Source: Streptomyces umbrinus (GTDB taxonomy: Bacteria > Actinomycetota > Actinomycetes > Streptomycetales > Streptomycetaceae). Taken from it: a stretch of DNA of 64,000 bases. The notes under the pieces were generated by a model. That model was not told the origin of the DNA. It saw only the letters and a program-made list of their open reading frames with translations, and did not search any database. The DNA lies in the NCBI RefSeq assembly GCF_030817415.1, contig NZ_JAUSZI010000002.1, forward strand, positions 3,658,001-3,722,000. The letters are read 5' to 3'. The position numbers and the translations under genes were made by a program. This document shows, piece by piece, positions 55,104 through 64,000 of this stretch (its first letter is position 1; each line of letters starts with the position of its first letter).

Positions 55104-58100
55104 CTACGACCGCGGCTTCTCGCGCATCTCGTACGTCGCGATGACGTCGTCGATCTTGATGTCGTTGAAGTTTCCGAGGTTGATACCGCCCTCGAAGCCT
55201 TCGCGGATCTCGGTGACGTCGTCCTTGAAGCGCCTCAGACCGGAGATGGTGAGGCTCTCCGCGATGACCTTGCCATCGCGCAGCAACCGCGCCTTGGTGT
55301 TGCGCTTGACCTCGCCGGAGCGGACCAGCACACCGGCGATGTTGCCCAGCTTGGACGAGCGGAAGACCTCGCGGATCTCCGCCGTGCCGAGCTCGACCTC
55401 TTCGTACTCCGGCTTGAGCATGCCCTTGAGGGCTGCCTCGATCTCCTCGATGGCCTGGTAGATCACCGAGTAGTAACGGACGTCGACGCCCTCGCGCTCC
55501 GCCATCTGCGCCGCGCGGCCCGCAGCGCGGACGTTGAAGCCGATGACGATCGCGTCGGAGCCGGTCGCCAGGTCGATGTCCGACTCGGTGACCGCACCCA
55601 CGCCGCGGTGCAGGACGCGGATGTCGACCTCTTCGCCGACGTCGAGCTGGAGCAGCGAGGACTCGAGAGCCTCCACCGAACCGGACGCGTCGCCCTTGAT
55701 GATGAGGTTGAGTTCCTGCACCAGACCGGCCTTGAGCGCCTCGTCCAGGTTCTCCAGGGAGAACCGGACTCCGCGCCGGGCGAAGTTGGCGTTGCGCTCA
55801 CGCGCCGCGCGCTTCTCGGCGATCTGACGCGCCGTACGGTCCTCGTCGACGACCAGGAAGTTGTCGCCGGCACCCGGGACGTTGGTGAGACCCAGGACCA
55901 GGACGGGGGTCGACGGACCCGCTTCCTCGACGTTGTTGCCGTTGTCGTCGAGCATCGCCCGGACACGGCCGTACGCGTCGCCGACCACCATCGTGTCGCC
56001 GATGCGCAGCGTGCCGCGCTGGACCAGGACCGTCGAGACGGCACCGCGGCCACGGTCGAGGTGGGACTCGATCGCAATACCCTGCGCGTCCTGCTCCGGG
56101 TTGGCCCGCAGGTCGAGCGAGGCGTCCGCGGTGAGGACCACGGCCTCCAGCAGGCTCTCGATGTTGAGGCCCTGCTTGGCGGAGATGTCGACGAACATCG
56201 TGTCGCCGCCGTACTCCTCGGCCACCAGACCGAACTCGGTGAGCTGACCGCGCACCTTGGTCGGGTCGGCACCCTCGACGTCGATCTTGTTGACCGCGAC
56301 CACGATCGGCACCTCGGCCGCCTTGGCGTGGTTCAGCGCCTCGATCGTCTGGGGCATCACACCGTCGTTGGCCGCCACCACGAGGATCGCGATGTCGGTC
56401 GACTTGGCACCACGGGCACGCATGGCGGTGAACGCCTCGTGACCCGGGGTGTCGATGAAGGTGATGCGACGCTCTTCGCCGTTGACCTCGGTCGCGACCT
56501 GGTAGGCACCGATGTGCTGGGTGATGCCACCGGCCTCGCCCGCGACGACGTTCGTCTTGCGGATGGTGTCGAGGAGGCGGGTCTTACCGTGGTCGACGTG
56601 ACCCATGACGGTCACGACCGGCGGACGCGCGACGAGGAACTCCTCGCCACCCTCGTCCTCGCCGAACTCGATGTCGAAGGACTCGAGCAGCTCGCGGTCC
56701 TCCTCCTCGGGGCTGACGATCTCGAGGACGAAGTTCATCTCGTCCGCGAGGAGCTTCAGCGTCTCGTCGGAGACGGACTGCGTGGCAGTGACCATCTCGC
56801 CGAGGTTCATCATCACGCCGACGAGCGACGCCGGGTTGGCGTTGATCTTCTCGGCGAAGTCGGTGAGGGACGCACCGCGCGACAGACGGACGGACTGTCC
56901 GTTGCCACGAGGCAGCATCACACCGCCGACCGACGGGGCCTGCATGGCCTCGTACTCCTGGCGCCTCTGCCGCTTCGACTTGCGGCCACGACGCGCGGGA
57001 CCGCCGGGACGGCCGAAGGCGCCCTGCGTGCCACCACGGCCACCCGGACCACCGGGACGACCACCGAAGCCGGGACGACCGCCGCCGCCACCGCCGGGAC
57101 CACCCGGACGGCCGGCGAAACCGCCGCCACCGCCACCGGGACCACCGGGACGACCGGCGAAACCGCCACCGCCGCCACCGGGACCGCCCGGACGACCGGC
57201 GAAACCGCCGCCACCGGGACGACCGCCGCCACCGCCACCGCCGGGACGACCGCCACCGCCGGGTCCGCGGCCACCGGGGCCACCGCCGCCGGGACGCGGG
57301 CTACCGGCAGCGGGACGCTGCGGCATCATGCCGGGGTTCGGACGGTTGCCGCCGGGGCCGCCGCCGGGACGCGGAGCGCCACCGGGACCACCCTGCGGAC
57401 GAGGCATGCCGCCCGGGCTCGGACGGTTGCCGCCGGGGCCGCCGCCGGGACGCGGAGCGCCGCCGGGACCACCCTGCGGACGGGGACCACGGTCCTGGCC
57501 CGCGCCCTGGGGACGCGAGCCGCCCGGGGCACCGGCACCCGCACCGGGGCCACCCGGACGCGGGGCGCCGCCCGGACGGGGCGCCTGCGGGCGCGCCATA
57601 CCGGTGGAGCCACCAGAGGTGAACGGGTTGTTGCCCGGACGGGGACCGGCGGGACGACCACCGGGACGCGTGCCCTGGCCGCCGGGACGCGGGGCGCCCT
57701 GACGGTCGCCACGGTCACCGCGCTCGCCGCGGCCCTGACCGGGACCACCCTGACCGCCCTGTGCGGGACCGGCCGGACGGACGCCGGGCTTCGGGGCGCC
57801 GGGACGCGCACCGCTCGGACGGGGACCCGCGGCCGGGGCTGCGGGGGTCGTCGGAGCGGCGGGAGCCGCCGGGGGTGCCGTGAACTCGGGCGCGGCCGGA
57901 GCCGGAGACGCCGGAGCGGGCTTCGGCGCCGGGGGCTTGGGGCCCGGAGTCGGACGCGGGCCTGCGGCCGGAGCCGCCGGGGACGCGGGCGTCTCCGCAG
58001 CGGCCGGCTTCGGGGCCGGCGGGCGCGGCGCTGCCGGACCCGGACGGGCCGCCTGCGCCGGAGAAGGCGCGCCGGGCCTGGCGGGCGCGGCCTTGCGCGG

Positions 58101-58280
58101 GGCGGGCTTGCCGCCGCCGTTGCCCTGCTGCAGGGCGTCGGTCAGCTTGCGTACTACGGGCGCCTCGATGGTCGACGACGCCGAACGGACAAATTCACCG
58201 AGTTCTTGGAGCTTGGCCATGACGACCTTGCTCTCCACCCCGAACTCCTTGGCGAGTTCGTATACCCGGACCTTAGCCAC
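55104..58280 (-). CDS. infB: Translation initiation factor IF-2
   Basis: A 1058-residue IF-2. The N-terminal IF2_N module ([19 protein letters not shown]) is followed by an unusually long Pro/Ala then Gly/Pro/Arg-rich linker (about residues 50–440, with [14 protein letters not shown] repeats), a second IF2_N-like patch, then the GTPase domain with [25 protein letters not shown], and C-terminal domains binding fMet-tRNA. GTG at 58280 follows AAGGAGCG. Length is typical of Streptomyces IF-2. It lies between ylxR and ylxP. Confidence 0.96.
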   Translation of the reverse strand: MAKVRVYELAKEFGVESKVVMAKLQELGEFVRSASSTIEAPVVRKLTDALQQGNGGGKPAPRKAAPARPGAPSPAQAARPGPAAPRPPAPKPAAAETPASPAAPAAGPRPTPGPKPPAPKPAPASPAPAAPEFTAPPAAPAAPTTPAAPAAGPRPSGARPGAPKPGVRPAGPAQGGQGGPGQGRGERGDRGDRQGAPRPGGQGTRPGGRPAGPRPGNNPFTSGGSTGMARPQAPRPGGAPRPGGPGAGAGAPGGSRPQGAGQDRGPRPQGGPGGAPRPGGGPGGNRPSPGGMPRPQGGPGGAPRPGGGPGGNRPNPGMMPQRPAAGSPRPGGGGPGGRGPGGGGRPGGGGGGGRPGGGGFAGRPGGPGGGGGGFAGRPGGPGGGGGGFAGRPGGPGGGGGGRPGFGGRPGGPGGRGGTQGAFGRPGGPARRGRKSKRQRRQEYEAMQAPSVGGVMLPRGNGQSVRLSRGASLTDFAEKINANPASLVGVMMNLGEMVTATQSVSDETLKLLADEMNFVLEIVSPEEEDRELLESFDIEFGEDEGGEEFLVARPPVVTVMGHVDHGKTRLLDTIRKTNVVAGEAGGITQHIGAYQVATEVNGEERRITFIDTPGHEAFTAMRARGAKSTDIAILVVAANDGVMPQTIEALNHAKAAEVPIVVAVNKIDVEGADPTKVRGQLTEFGLVAEEYGGDTMFVDISAKQGLNIESLLEAVVLTADASLDLRANPEQDAQGIAIESHLDRGRGAVSTVLVQRGTLRIGDTMVVGDAYGRVRAMLDDNGNNVEEAGPSTPVLVLGLTNVPGAGDNFLVVDEDRTARQIAEKRAARERNANFARRGVRFSLENLDEALKAGLVQELNLIIKGDASGSVEALESSLLQLDVGEEVDIRVLHRGVGAVTESDIDLATGSDAIVIGFNVRAAGRAAQMAEREGVDVRYYSVIYQAIEEIEAALKGMLKPEYEEVELGTAEIREVFRSSKLGNIAGVLVRSGEVKRNTKARLLRDGKVIAESLTISGLRRFKDDVTEIREGFEGGINLGNFNDIKIDDVIATYEMREKPRS

Positions 58281-58442
58281 TTCGCTCCTTTTAGGTCCGG
58301 GTTGCGTCCGGACCGTCGCTACTTCATGGGCGTACTCATCGCGTGCTCATCGAGTGCTCATCGCAATCTCGACCTACTTCCAACTCGCGGGGTACCAGGG
58401 CCGCACGGGGTTCCGTGCGACACGTTTTACGGTGTTGCCTGC

Positions 58443-58724
58443 TCAGCAACTGTCTGTCTGCTCGACGTACAGGCGCAACGCCTTTGTTTCGAGCGGACCC
58501 GGGGCACGCAGCGCCCTCGTGAACGCCCGGCGGCGGACCGCCAGGTCGAGACAGACGAGGACGGGGTGTACATACGCACCCCGGCCGGGCAGCGTACCGC
58601 GAGGATCGGGGACGCATTCGCCCTCGGCCGCCACGGTGCGCAGCAGATCGATCTTGGCCGCTCGCTCCCGGCACCCCACACAGGTGCGCTCAGGGCATGC
58701 GCGGGCATGCGTCCGGCCAGACAC
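58443..58724 (-). CDS. ylxR: YlxR/DUF448 nucleic-acid-binding protein
   Basis: A 93-residue YlxR. The core RTCVGCRERAAKIDLLR and PGRGAYVHP are family hallmarks. YlxR proteins bind RNA or the RNase P RNA in other bacteria; conserved position between nusA and infB. GTG at 58724 follows GGAGG at a long (11-nt) spacing; in-frame downstream starts would cut the conserved region. 192 nt after nusA. Confidence 0.9.
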   Translation of the reverse strand: MSGRTHARACPERTCVGCRERAAKIDLLRTVAAEGECVPDPRGTLPGRGAYVHPVLVCLDLAVRRRAFTRALRAPGPLETKALRLYVEQTDSC

Positions 58725-58916
58725 TCTTAAGTCTACCTCCCCGCACCGACCTCACCCCTTTGGGGCAAGAACCGAACGGTTGTTGTCGTAATCCAACCGT
58801 CACACGGCGTGATCTATTCCCGATCTTGCCGTTGACGCCCCGGACCTGGGCCTGTTTCGGCCCGGGCCCGCGTCGAACCCGTCACGGATCCGCTTGGGAC
58901 CCGTCCCGGTCGCCGC

Positions 58917-59912
58917 TCAGTCCTGCTTCTCGGCGGGCTGCTCGGTGTCCGGACGGATGTCGATGCGCCAGCCGGTCAGGCGGGCGGCGAGCCGGGCGTT
59001 CTGCCCTTCCTTGCCGATCGCCAGGGACAGCTGGTAGTCGGGGACCGTCACGCGCGCGGAGCGGGCCGCGAGGTCGACGACCTCGACCTTGGAGACCCGG
59101 GCCGGGGACAGTGCGTTCGCCACCATCTCGGCCGGGTCGTCCGACCAGTCGACGATGTCGATCTTCTCGCCGTTCAGCTCGGCCATCACGTTGCGCACGC
59201 GGCCGCCCATGGGGCCGATGCAGGCGCCCTTGGCGTTCAGACCGGACCGGGTGGACCGGACGGCGATCTTCGTGCGGTGGCCGGCCTCGCGGGCGATCGC
59301 GGCGATCTCGACGGAACCGTCGGCGATCTCCGGCACCTCCAGGGCGAAGAGCTTCTTCACCAGGTTGGGGTGCGTGCGGGAGAGGGTCACGGAGGGACCG
59401 CGTACGCCCTTCGCCACCCGCACGACGTACGACCGCAGCCGCACGCCGTGCTGGTACGACTCGCCGGGGACCTGTTCCTGCACCGGCAGGATGGCCTCCA
59501 GCTTGCCGATGTCGACGAGCACGTTCTTCGGGTCGCGGCCCTGCTGGACGACACCGGTGACGATGTCGCCGTCGCGGCCCGCGTACTCGCCGAGCGTCGC
59601 GTCGTCCTCCGCGTCCCGCAGGCGCTGCAGGATGACCTGCTTGGCGGTGCTGGCGGCGATCCGGCCGAAGTCGGACGGGGTGTCGTCGAACTCGCGCGCC
59701 TCCTGCCCCTCCTCCAGGTCCTCGGGGTTCTCCTTCGCCCACACGGTCACATGGCCGGTCTCCCGGTCGAGCTTGACGCGCGCGGGGCGGCGGCTTCCCT
59801 CGGTGTGGTGGTAGGCGATGAGGAGGGCCGACTCGATCGCCTCGACCAGCAGGTCGAAGGAGATCTCCTTCTCCCGCACCAAGCCCCGCAGGGCACTCAT
59901 GTCGATGTCCAC
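58917..59912 (-). CDS. nusA: Transcription termination/antitermination protein NusA
   Basis: A 331-residue NusA: N-terminal RNA polymerase-binding domain (about 1–125), S1 (about 130–200), and two KH domains (with [18 protein letters not shown] and [18 protein letters not shown]). It lacks the C-terminal acidic repeats of E. coli, as usual for actinobacteria. GTG at 59912 has GGAGG seven nt upstream; the ATG four codons later is an alternative. It starts two nt after the rimP stop. Confidence 0.95.
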   Translation of the reverse strand: MDIDMSALRGLVREKEISFDLLVEAIESALLIAYHHTEGSRRPARVKLDRETGHVTVWAKENPEDLEEGQEAREFDDTPSDFGRIAASTAKQVILQRLRDAEDDATLGEYAGRDGDIVTGVVQQGRDPKNVLVDIGKLEAILPVQEQVPGESYQHGVRLRSYVVRVAKGVRGPSVTLSRTHPNLVKKLFALEVPEIADGSVEIAAIAREAGHRTKIAVRSTRSGLNAKGACIGPMGGRVRNVMAELNGEKIDIVDWSDDPAEMVANALSPARVSKVEVVDLAARSARVTVPDYQLSLAIGKEGQNARLAARLTGWRIDIRPDTEQPAEKQD

Positions 59913-59914
59913 GG

Positions 59915-60433
59915 CTACGCCTCCTCCTCTTCCTTCATGTCTGCGTCGTTCTCGTTGCTCTTGCGGTTGAACTCGACCTGCACGCGCGCCTTGTCGATGT
60001 CCTCGAAGGCGATCCTGCGGGCGGTGGCCTTGCGTCCCTTGACGCCGGGCACCTCCAGGTCGATCCCGTCCTCGTCCACCGTCAGGATCCGGGCGACCAG
60101 TTCGTCGCCGCTCGTCAGCTGGAATCTCACCAGGCGGTCCGTGGCGCGTACGTAGTGACGGTGTTCCTTGAGCTCGCGCTCGGCACCGGGGGTTCCCACT
60201 TCGAGGGTGTACTCGCCCTGGCCCATCGCGTCGGTCTCGTCCAGCTTCGCCGAGAGCGCGCGGCTCACATCGGCGATCGCGTCCAGATCGGCCCCTTCGT
60301 CGGAGTCGACCACGACGCGCAGCACACGCTTGCGTCCTACCGAGTCCACCTCGATCTCCTCGAGATCGAGTCCCTGCGAGCTGACGAGCGGTTCCAGGAG
60401 CTCTCGAAGCCTCTCGCTCTGGGTGGTGCTCAT
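59915..60433 (-). CDS. rimP: Ribosome maturation factor RimP
   Basis: A 172-residue RimP needed for 30S maturation. Seen are [40 protein letters not shown] (split here), the [20 protein letters not shown] block, and an Sm-like C-terminal domain ending in acidic EEEEA. ATG at 60433 follows GAGGAG. It is first in the rimP–nusA–ylxR–infB–ylxP–rbfA–truB set, with about 200 bp to the divergent lipoprotein gene. Confidence 0.94.
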   Translation of the reverse strand: MSTTQSERLRELLEPLVSSQGLDLEEIEVDSVGRKRVLRVVVDSDEGADLDAIADVSRALSAKLDETDAMGQGEYTLEVGTPGAERELKEHRHYVRATDRLVRFQLTSGDELVARILTVDEDGIDLEVPGVKGRKATARRIAFEDIDKARVQVEFNRKSNENDADMKEEEEA

Positions 60434-60638
60434 CCGGGTGACTCCTCGGCCGCGTGTGCTGTTGTGGGTAGGTCGCGTGTCAGGTCAAAGGGTATCCGGT
60501 CCCAAGGGGTGTTGCCGTCCACCGTGGCCCGCCCGACAGCGGGACGGCGCCGCTGGTGGGTGCGGGGGCACTACCCGGGTACCGTGATCACGGGCCTGCC
60601 GCCCTTCCGTTCGTACGAGCCCTCCGAGGACGTCTGCC

Positions 60639-61172
60639 GTGCCGTTCACCCTGCCGTCGCGCATCCCCTCGGGGCCGCGCCGAAGGAGCCTGTTCGCCGG
60701 GGCCGCCGGCGTCGGCGCCGCGTTGCTCGCGGGCTGCTCCTCCTCCGACTCCTCCTCCGGGACCACCGGCGGGAGCACGTCCGCCGCCGAGAGGGCACGC
60801 GCGCGTGCGGCTCTCGACAGCGAGCGGCTCGCGGAGCGGTACGAGGCCGTGCTCGCCGTGCATCCCGCGCTGGCCGAGCGCCTGTCGCCGCTGCGGGCGG
60901 AGGTCGTACGGCACGCGGAGGCGTTCGGCGGGGGCAAGGGGGCGTCGCCGTCTGCCAGTGCTTCCGCTACGCCTTCCCCCGGCCCGTCCGCCGAGGTGCC
61001 TGCCGTGGAGAAGGACGCCCTCGCCGAACTCGCCGCGGCCGAGCGGACGCTGGCGGACCGGCGTACGAAGGCGCTCCTCGACGTGCCGGGAGAGCTGGCG
61101 CGGCTGCTGGCCTCGGTGGCGGCGGCCGGTGCGGTGCACGCGTTTCTGCTGACGGAGGGCGAGAAGAAGTGA
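60639..61172 (+). CDS. Tat-type lipoprotein, function unknown
   Basis: A 177-residue secreted lipoprotein. The N-terminus has GPRRRSLFAGAAG with a twin-arginine-like start and a LLAGC lipobox at about residue 33, so it should be lipidated on Cys and anchored outside. The mature part is helical with a Ser/Pro/Ala spacer mid-way (SPSASASATPSPGPSAE). GTG at 60639 follows GAGGA by ten nt. Its stop overlaps the DUF4439 gene in GTGA, so the two proteins likely act together; the helical pattern resembles a ferritin-like half. Confidence 0.8.
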   Translation: MPFTLPSRIPSGPRRRSLFAGAAGVGAALLAGCSSSDSSSGTTGGSTSAAERARARAALDSERLAERYEAVLAVHPALAERLSPLRAEVVRHAEAFGGGKGASPSASASATPSPGPSAEVPAVEKDALAELAAAERTLADRRTKALLDVPGELARLLASVAAAGAVHAFLLTEGEKK

Positions 61173-61657
61173 GCGGTTCCGGAATGGCCGGAAAAGCCGA
61201 GTCGAAGGCCAAGGCGCTGACGGCCGTGCAGGCCGCGCTCGCGGCCGAGCATGCGGCCGTGTACGGCTACGGGGTCGTGGGCGGGAAGATCGGCGAGGAC
61301 CGGCGGAGCGAGGCGCGGGCGGCGTACGACGCGCACCGCGCCCGGCGCGACGAGCTGGCGCGTACGGTGCGCGACCTGCGCGGGAAGCCCAGGCCCGCGG
61401 CGGCCGCGTACACGCTGCCGTTCCCGGTGACGGACGCGGAGTCGGCCGTGCGGCTCGCCGCCGAGCTGGAGGACCGGGTGGCCGGGGTGTACTCCGACCT
61501 GGTCCGTGCCGCGGAGGGCGACCGGCGCCGGTCGGCCGCCGAGGCGCTGCGGGACGCGGCGGTGCGGGCGGTGCGCTGGCGCGGCGAGAGCGTACCCTTC
61601 CCTGGTCTCGCCGAGCGGTCCGCCCGGTCCACCGCGTCGGCGGCACCGCCGTCGTAA
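61169..61657 (+). CDS. DUF4439 ferritin-like domain protein
   Basis: A 162-residue helical protein with the DUF4439 hallmark ALTAVQAALAAEHAAVYGYGVVG followed by ARAAYDAHRARRDEL, recalling ferritin-like four-helix bundles (Glu and Glu/His positions that bind metal in other members). Metal binding is not proven. GTG at 61169 overlaps the lipoprotein stop; a later ATG at 61184 is possible. It is followed 27 nt later by the APH-like gene, so a three-gene operon is likely. Confidence 0.82.
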   Translation: MSGSGMAGKAESKAKALTAVQAALAAEHAAVYGYGVVGGKIGEDRRSEARAAYDAHRARRDELARTVRDLRGKPRPAAAAYTLPFPVTDAESAVRLAAELEDRVAGVYSDLVRAAEGDRRRSAAEALRDAAVRAVRWRGESVPFPGLAERSARSTASAAPPS

Positions 61658-61684
61658 CGCGTACAGGAAGGAAACGACTCGCGC

Positions 61685-62578
61685 ATGGCTTTCGAACCGC
61701 CGCGGCGTCTCGTCAAGGCGCTCGGCGAGGCGGCACCGAGCGGTGACGACTGGCTGGAGAAGCTGCCCGAGGCGGCTCAGCAGGCCGTCTCGCTACGCGA
61801 GTTGACCGTGGAGCGCGTTCAGGTGCCCGGTGGGCGCAGCAGTCTGGTGGTCCTGGTGCGGCTGCCGGACGGCACCCCCGCCGTCCTGAAACTCGCGCCC
61901 GGCCGGGCCCGCCCGGAGAGCGAGCGGGCCGCCCTCGCGCACTGGGACGGCCTGGGTGCGGTACGGCTCCTGGAGCCGGCCGGTGCCGAGGGCGTACTGC
62001 TCCTTGAGCGGCTGCATCCCGATGTGTCGGTGCGTTCGCTGGCCGAGGCCAAGTCGATGCTGGAGGCCGCGGGGGCGCTGCGCCGCCTGTGGGTCGAGCC
62101 ACCGGCCGGCCCGGTCTTCGAGTCGGTGGCCGAGCGGACCGGGCGGCAGGCCGAGGCGATGCGGGCGGGCGCCGACGCGGAAGCGGCACCGCTGGTCGAC
62201 GCGGCCCTGGCGGTACGCGACGAACTGCTGGCCTCCCCGCCCGAGTCCCGCCTCCTGCACGGCACCTTCCGGCAGAGCAAGGTGCTGGCCGGCCAACGCA
62301 GCCCCTGGCTGGCCGTGGGGCCCGACCCCGTCGTCGGCGAGTGCGCCTTCGACCTGGCCCGGCTGGTCCGTGACCGGGTCGAGGACCTGATCGCCTCCCC
62401 CTCCGGCTCCGCCATCACCCGTCGCCGGGTCAAGCGCCTCGCGGAGTCCCTGGACCTGGACCAGGAGCGGGTGCGCGGCTGGACCCTGTTCCGGGCCGTG
62501 GAGTCGGGCGTACGGGCTCGGCGCGTGGGCCGGTCCCAGGACGCGGAGCTGTTGCTGGAGTTCGCGAGCTGGTTGTAG
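61685..62578 (+). CDS. Aminoglycoside-phosphotransferase-like protein, likely pseudokinase
   Basis: A 297-residue protein of the streptomycin/hydroxyurea phosphotransferase (APH(6)) family. The phosphate-contacting Lys is kept (AVLKLAPG), but the catalytic HGDLHxxN is HGTFRQSK (residues 192–199), and the metal-binding Asp in the WLAIDPK-like motif is Gly (WLAVGPDP, residues 208–215). The rest (VVGECAFDLARLVRDR, EFASWL end) is well kept. It should not phosphorylate but could bind a ligand or protein. ATG with GGAAGG upstream. Co-directional with the DUF4439 gene. Confidence 0.75.
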   Translation: MAFEPPRRLVKALGEAAPSGDDWLEKLPEAAQQAVSLRELTVERVQVPGGRSSLVVLVRLPDGTPAVLKLAPGRARPESERAALAHWDGLGAVRLLEPAGAEGVLLLERLHPDVSVRSLAEAKSMLEAAGALRRLWVEPPAGPVFESVAERTGRQAEAMRAGADAEAAPLVDAALAVRDELLASPPESRLLHGTFRQSKVLAGQRSPWLAVGPDPVVGECAFDLARLVRDRVEDLIASPSGSAITRRRVKRLAESLDLDQERVRGWTLFRAVESGVRARRVGRSQDAELLLEFASWL

Positions 62579-62613
62579 GGGTCGGCGGTTCGGCGTGGGT
62601 GGCGTGGGTGCCT

Positions 62614-62964
62614 TCATGCCGCCGCGAGTCTGAGGGCCAGGACCGGGCAGTCCGCCGCCGCTCTGCGGGCACGTTTCAACGTGCGGGCGGGGACGGGGCG
62701 CGCGTCGACGAGCGGGTAGCCCCATTCGTCGAGGGTGACGTGTTCGGGGAGAAGCTCGGCGCAGAGGCCGTGGGCCCGGCAGGACGTCCAGTCGATGTCC
62801 AGTGCCGCGGCAGGCAACGTTTGCCCGTTGAGGAGCGGCGTCCGGTGCGTGCTCTCGGTGTGCCGGCCGGAAGTCCTCGTACTGGACGTACTTGGGCTTT
62901 CGGCCGGTGCGGCGAGAGTGCGTGCCGGGCGTCGCGACGGGGCGAACGTTGCCTGTCGCGGCAC
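62614..62964 (-). CDS. 3Fe-4S-type ferredoxin with element-derived N-terminus
   Basis: A 116-residue frame. Residues about 54–116 are a ferredoxin: DWTSCRAHGLCAELLPEHV gives Cys-x5-Cys and AADCPVLAL gives the Cys-Pro; this spacing fits a [3Fe-4S] electron carrier to a cytochrome P450 or dehydrogenase. The first ~53 residues (Arg/Ser/Thr-rich) are encoded by the palindrome at 62801–62965 and have no ferredoxin homology. The only in-frame ATG/GTG is the GTG at 62964, next to the IS end; the original start was probably lost. Expression is doubtful. Confidence 0.6.
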   Translation of the reverse strand: MPRQATFAPSRRPARTLAAPAESPSTSSTRTSGRHTESTHRTPLLNGQTLPAAALDIDWTSCRAHGLCAELLPEHVTLDEWGYPLVDARPVPARTLKRARRAAADCPVLALRLAAA

Positions 62965-62965
62965 T
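62801..62965. repeat. 165-bp imperfect palindrome (MITE-like)
   Basis: The arms start AGTGCCGCG and end in the complementary CGCGGCACT; over the outer 26 positions 24 match. Pairing continues with mismatches toward a GTAC-TGGAC-GTAC centre near 62885. Most arm differences are C/T or G/A, which would still pair as G·U in RNA. It overlaps the N-terminal codons of the ferredoxin frame and abuts the IS630 element. Confidence 0.7.
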
Positions 62966-64000
62966 AGTGTGATGCGCCAGAAATCCTGATGGTTAGTTTT
63001 GCTCGGTTTTCTGGCCGGTGGTTCCGACCTTGGTGAGGTAGTCGGCGAGAAAGTTGAGGATCTCGTCGGCTGTCTTGGTCCAGGTGAAGGGCCGCGGGTT
63101 CTGGTTCCAGGTGTCGATCCATGCGGTGATGTCGTCCTCCAGCGCCTTCACGGAGGTGTGGACGCTGCGGCGGATGAGCTTGTCGGTCAGCAGGCCGAAC
63201 CACCGCTCTACCTGGTTCATCCACGAGGAGCCGGTGGGGGTGAAGTGGACGTGGAAGCGTGGGTGTCTGCCGAGCCATGTCCTGATGTCGGCGGTGTTGT
63301 GGGTGGCGTAGTTGTCGCAGACGAGGTGCACGTCGAGCCCGGCGGGCACCGCCTTGTCTATCGTGACCAGGAACTTCTTGAACTCGATCGCCCGGTGGCG
63401 GCGGTGCAGTGCTGATATGACGGTGCCGTCGGCGATGTTGAAGGCGGCGAACAGGCTGGTGATGCCGTGCCTCAGATAGTCGTGGGTGCGGCGTTCGGGC
63501 ATGCCCGGCATCATCGGCAGCACCGGCTGCGAGCGGTCCAGCGCCTGGATCTGGCTCTTCTCGTCCACGCAGAGCACGACCGCCTTCTCGGGCGGGTGGT
63601 GGTACAGGCCGACAACGTCGACGACCTTGGCGACGAACTGCGGGTCGGTGGAGAGCTTGAAGGAGTCCTGCAGGTGGGGCTTGAGGTCGAACCGCTTCCA
63701 GATTCGCCCGATGGTCGATTTCGACAGGCCGGTGCGCTGGGCCATCGAGGCCCGTGACCAGTGCGTGTCCTGGCCCGGGACCGACTCCAGGGTGGCCACG
63801 ACGACCTCCTCGACCTGGTCGAGGAGGATCGAAGGCGGTCGGCCCGAGCGGGGCTCGTCCTGCAGACCCTCGAGGCGTTTCGCGATGAACCGGGCCCGCC
63901 AGCGGTCCACGGTCGACCTGTCGATGCCGAGGTCGGCCGCGGCCTGCTGGTTCGTCCCGCCCTCCGCGCAGCGCAGCACGATCTTGGCCCGCAACGCGAG
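62966..64000 (-). mobile_element. IS630-family insertion sequence, cut by window end
   Basis: The IS630-type transposase gene and its 3' flank occupy the end of the window. A TA at 62965–62966, the usual IS630 target, marks the likely junction with the palindromic element. The other end and inverted repeat lie beyond 64000, so boundaries are uncertain. Confidence 0.7.
62993..64000 (-). CDS. IS630-family transposase, 5' end outside window
   Basis: About 335 residues seen, start beyond 64000. N-terminal HTH of the helix-turn-helix type ([21 protein letters not shown]), then a second HTH ([16 protein letters not shown]) and a DDE catalytic core: [16 protein letters not shown] (first Asp), [13 protein letters not shown] (second Asp) and [14 protein letters not shown] (Glu). 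The residues are all intact, so it may be active. The frame is open to the window edge; the TTG near 63994 is unlikely to be the true start. Confidence 0.9.
   Translation of the reverse strand, partial: LALRAKIVLRCAEGGTNQQAAADLGIDRSTVDRWRARFIAKRLEGLQDEPRSGRPPSILLDQVEEVVVATLESVPGQDTHWSRASMAQRTGLSKSTIGRIWKRFDLKPHLQDSFKLSTDPQFVAKVVDVVGLYHHPPEKAVVLCVDEKSQIQALDRSQPVLPMMPGMPERRTHDYLRHGITSLFAAFNIADGTVISALHRRHRAIEFKKFLVTIDKAVPAGLDVHLVCDNYATHNTADIRTWLGRHPRFHVHFTPTGSSWMNQVERWFGLLTDKLIRRSVHTSVKALEDDITAWIDTWNQNPRPFTWTKTADEILNFLADYLTKVGTTGQKTEQN

Overview
The window is chromosomal DNA of a Streptomyces (or very close actinobacterium). The evidence is very high G+C with strong third-position GC bias, many GTG/TTG starts, GGAGG-type ribosome sites, and a gene order matching the conserved core of Streptomyces chromosomes (dps–clgR–cinA–pgsA–rimO–ftsK–osaBA/osaC–rrn–rnj–dapA–thyX–dapB–pnp–rpsO … ribF–truB–rbfA–infB–nusA–rimP). 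All calls come from reading the sequence and recalled family knowledge; no search was run.

Layout. 1–9.5 kb: an SDR oxidoreductase, a small membrane protein, a Dps ferritin-like protein, the Clp/Lon regulator ClgR, and a tightly overlapping rimO–pgsA–cinA set, preceded on the same strand by ftsK and a RodZ-like HTH membrane protein. 9.7–19.3 kb: the osmoadaptation signalling locus osaB, osaA (giant hybrid histidine kinase with ten 92-residue HAMP-type repeats) and divergent osaC (RsbW-like/PAS/GAF/GAF/PP2C). 19.3–25.9 kb: tRNA-Thr(GGT), a truncated DegT-type aminotransferase and a complete minus-strand rRNA operon (16S–23S–5S, no spacer tRNA). 25.9–36.3 kb: RNA turnover and lysine/thymidylate genes: rnj, dapA, thyX, then dapB, an M16 protease, pnp and rpsO, with small membrane proteins between them. 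36.6–47.9 kb: a DUF397 gene, a very large Pro/Gln-rich protein with a MinD/ParA-like ATPase domain (EspI-like), and a five-gene peptide ABC transporter with overlapping or closely spaced genes. 48–60.4 kb: ribF, a 1230-residue trypsin-like/P-loop NTPase fusion, then the rimP–nusA–ylxR–infB–ylxP–rbfA–truB translation/transcription operon. 60.6–64 kb: a Tat-type lipoprotein, a ferritin-like DUF4439 protein, an aminoglycoside-kinase-like protein, a ferredoxin, a palindromic 165-bp element and a truncated IS630-family insertion sequence.

The most interesting observations are proteins that keep a fold but lose catalysis or a key segment: the trypsin-like domain with all three catalytic positions changed, fused to a STAND-like NTPase; the APH-like protein lacking both catalytic and metal-binding Asp; and the DegT relative lacking the PLP-lysine segment. 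Also notable are the ten-fold HAMP array in OsaA, the EspI-like ATPase with no ESX secretion genes beside it, a substrate-binding protein anchored by a C-terminal helix, and a 165-bp wobble-compatible palindrome that has become the N-terminal coding sequence of a ferredoxin and directly abuts an IS630 end. No CRISPR array, prophage or complete new defence cluster is visible.
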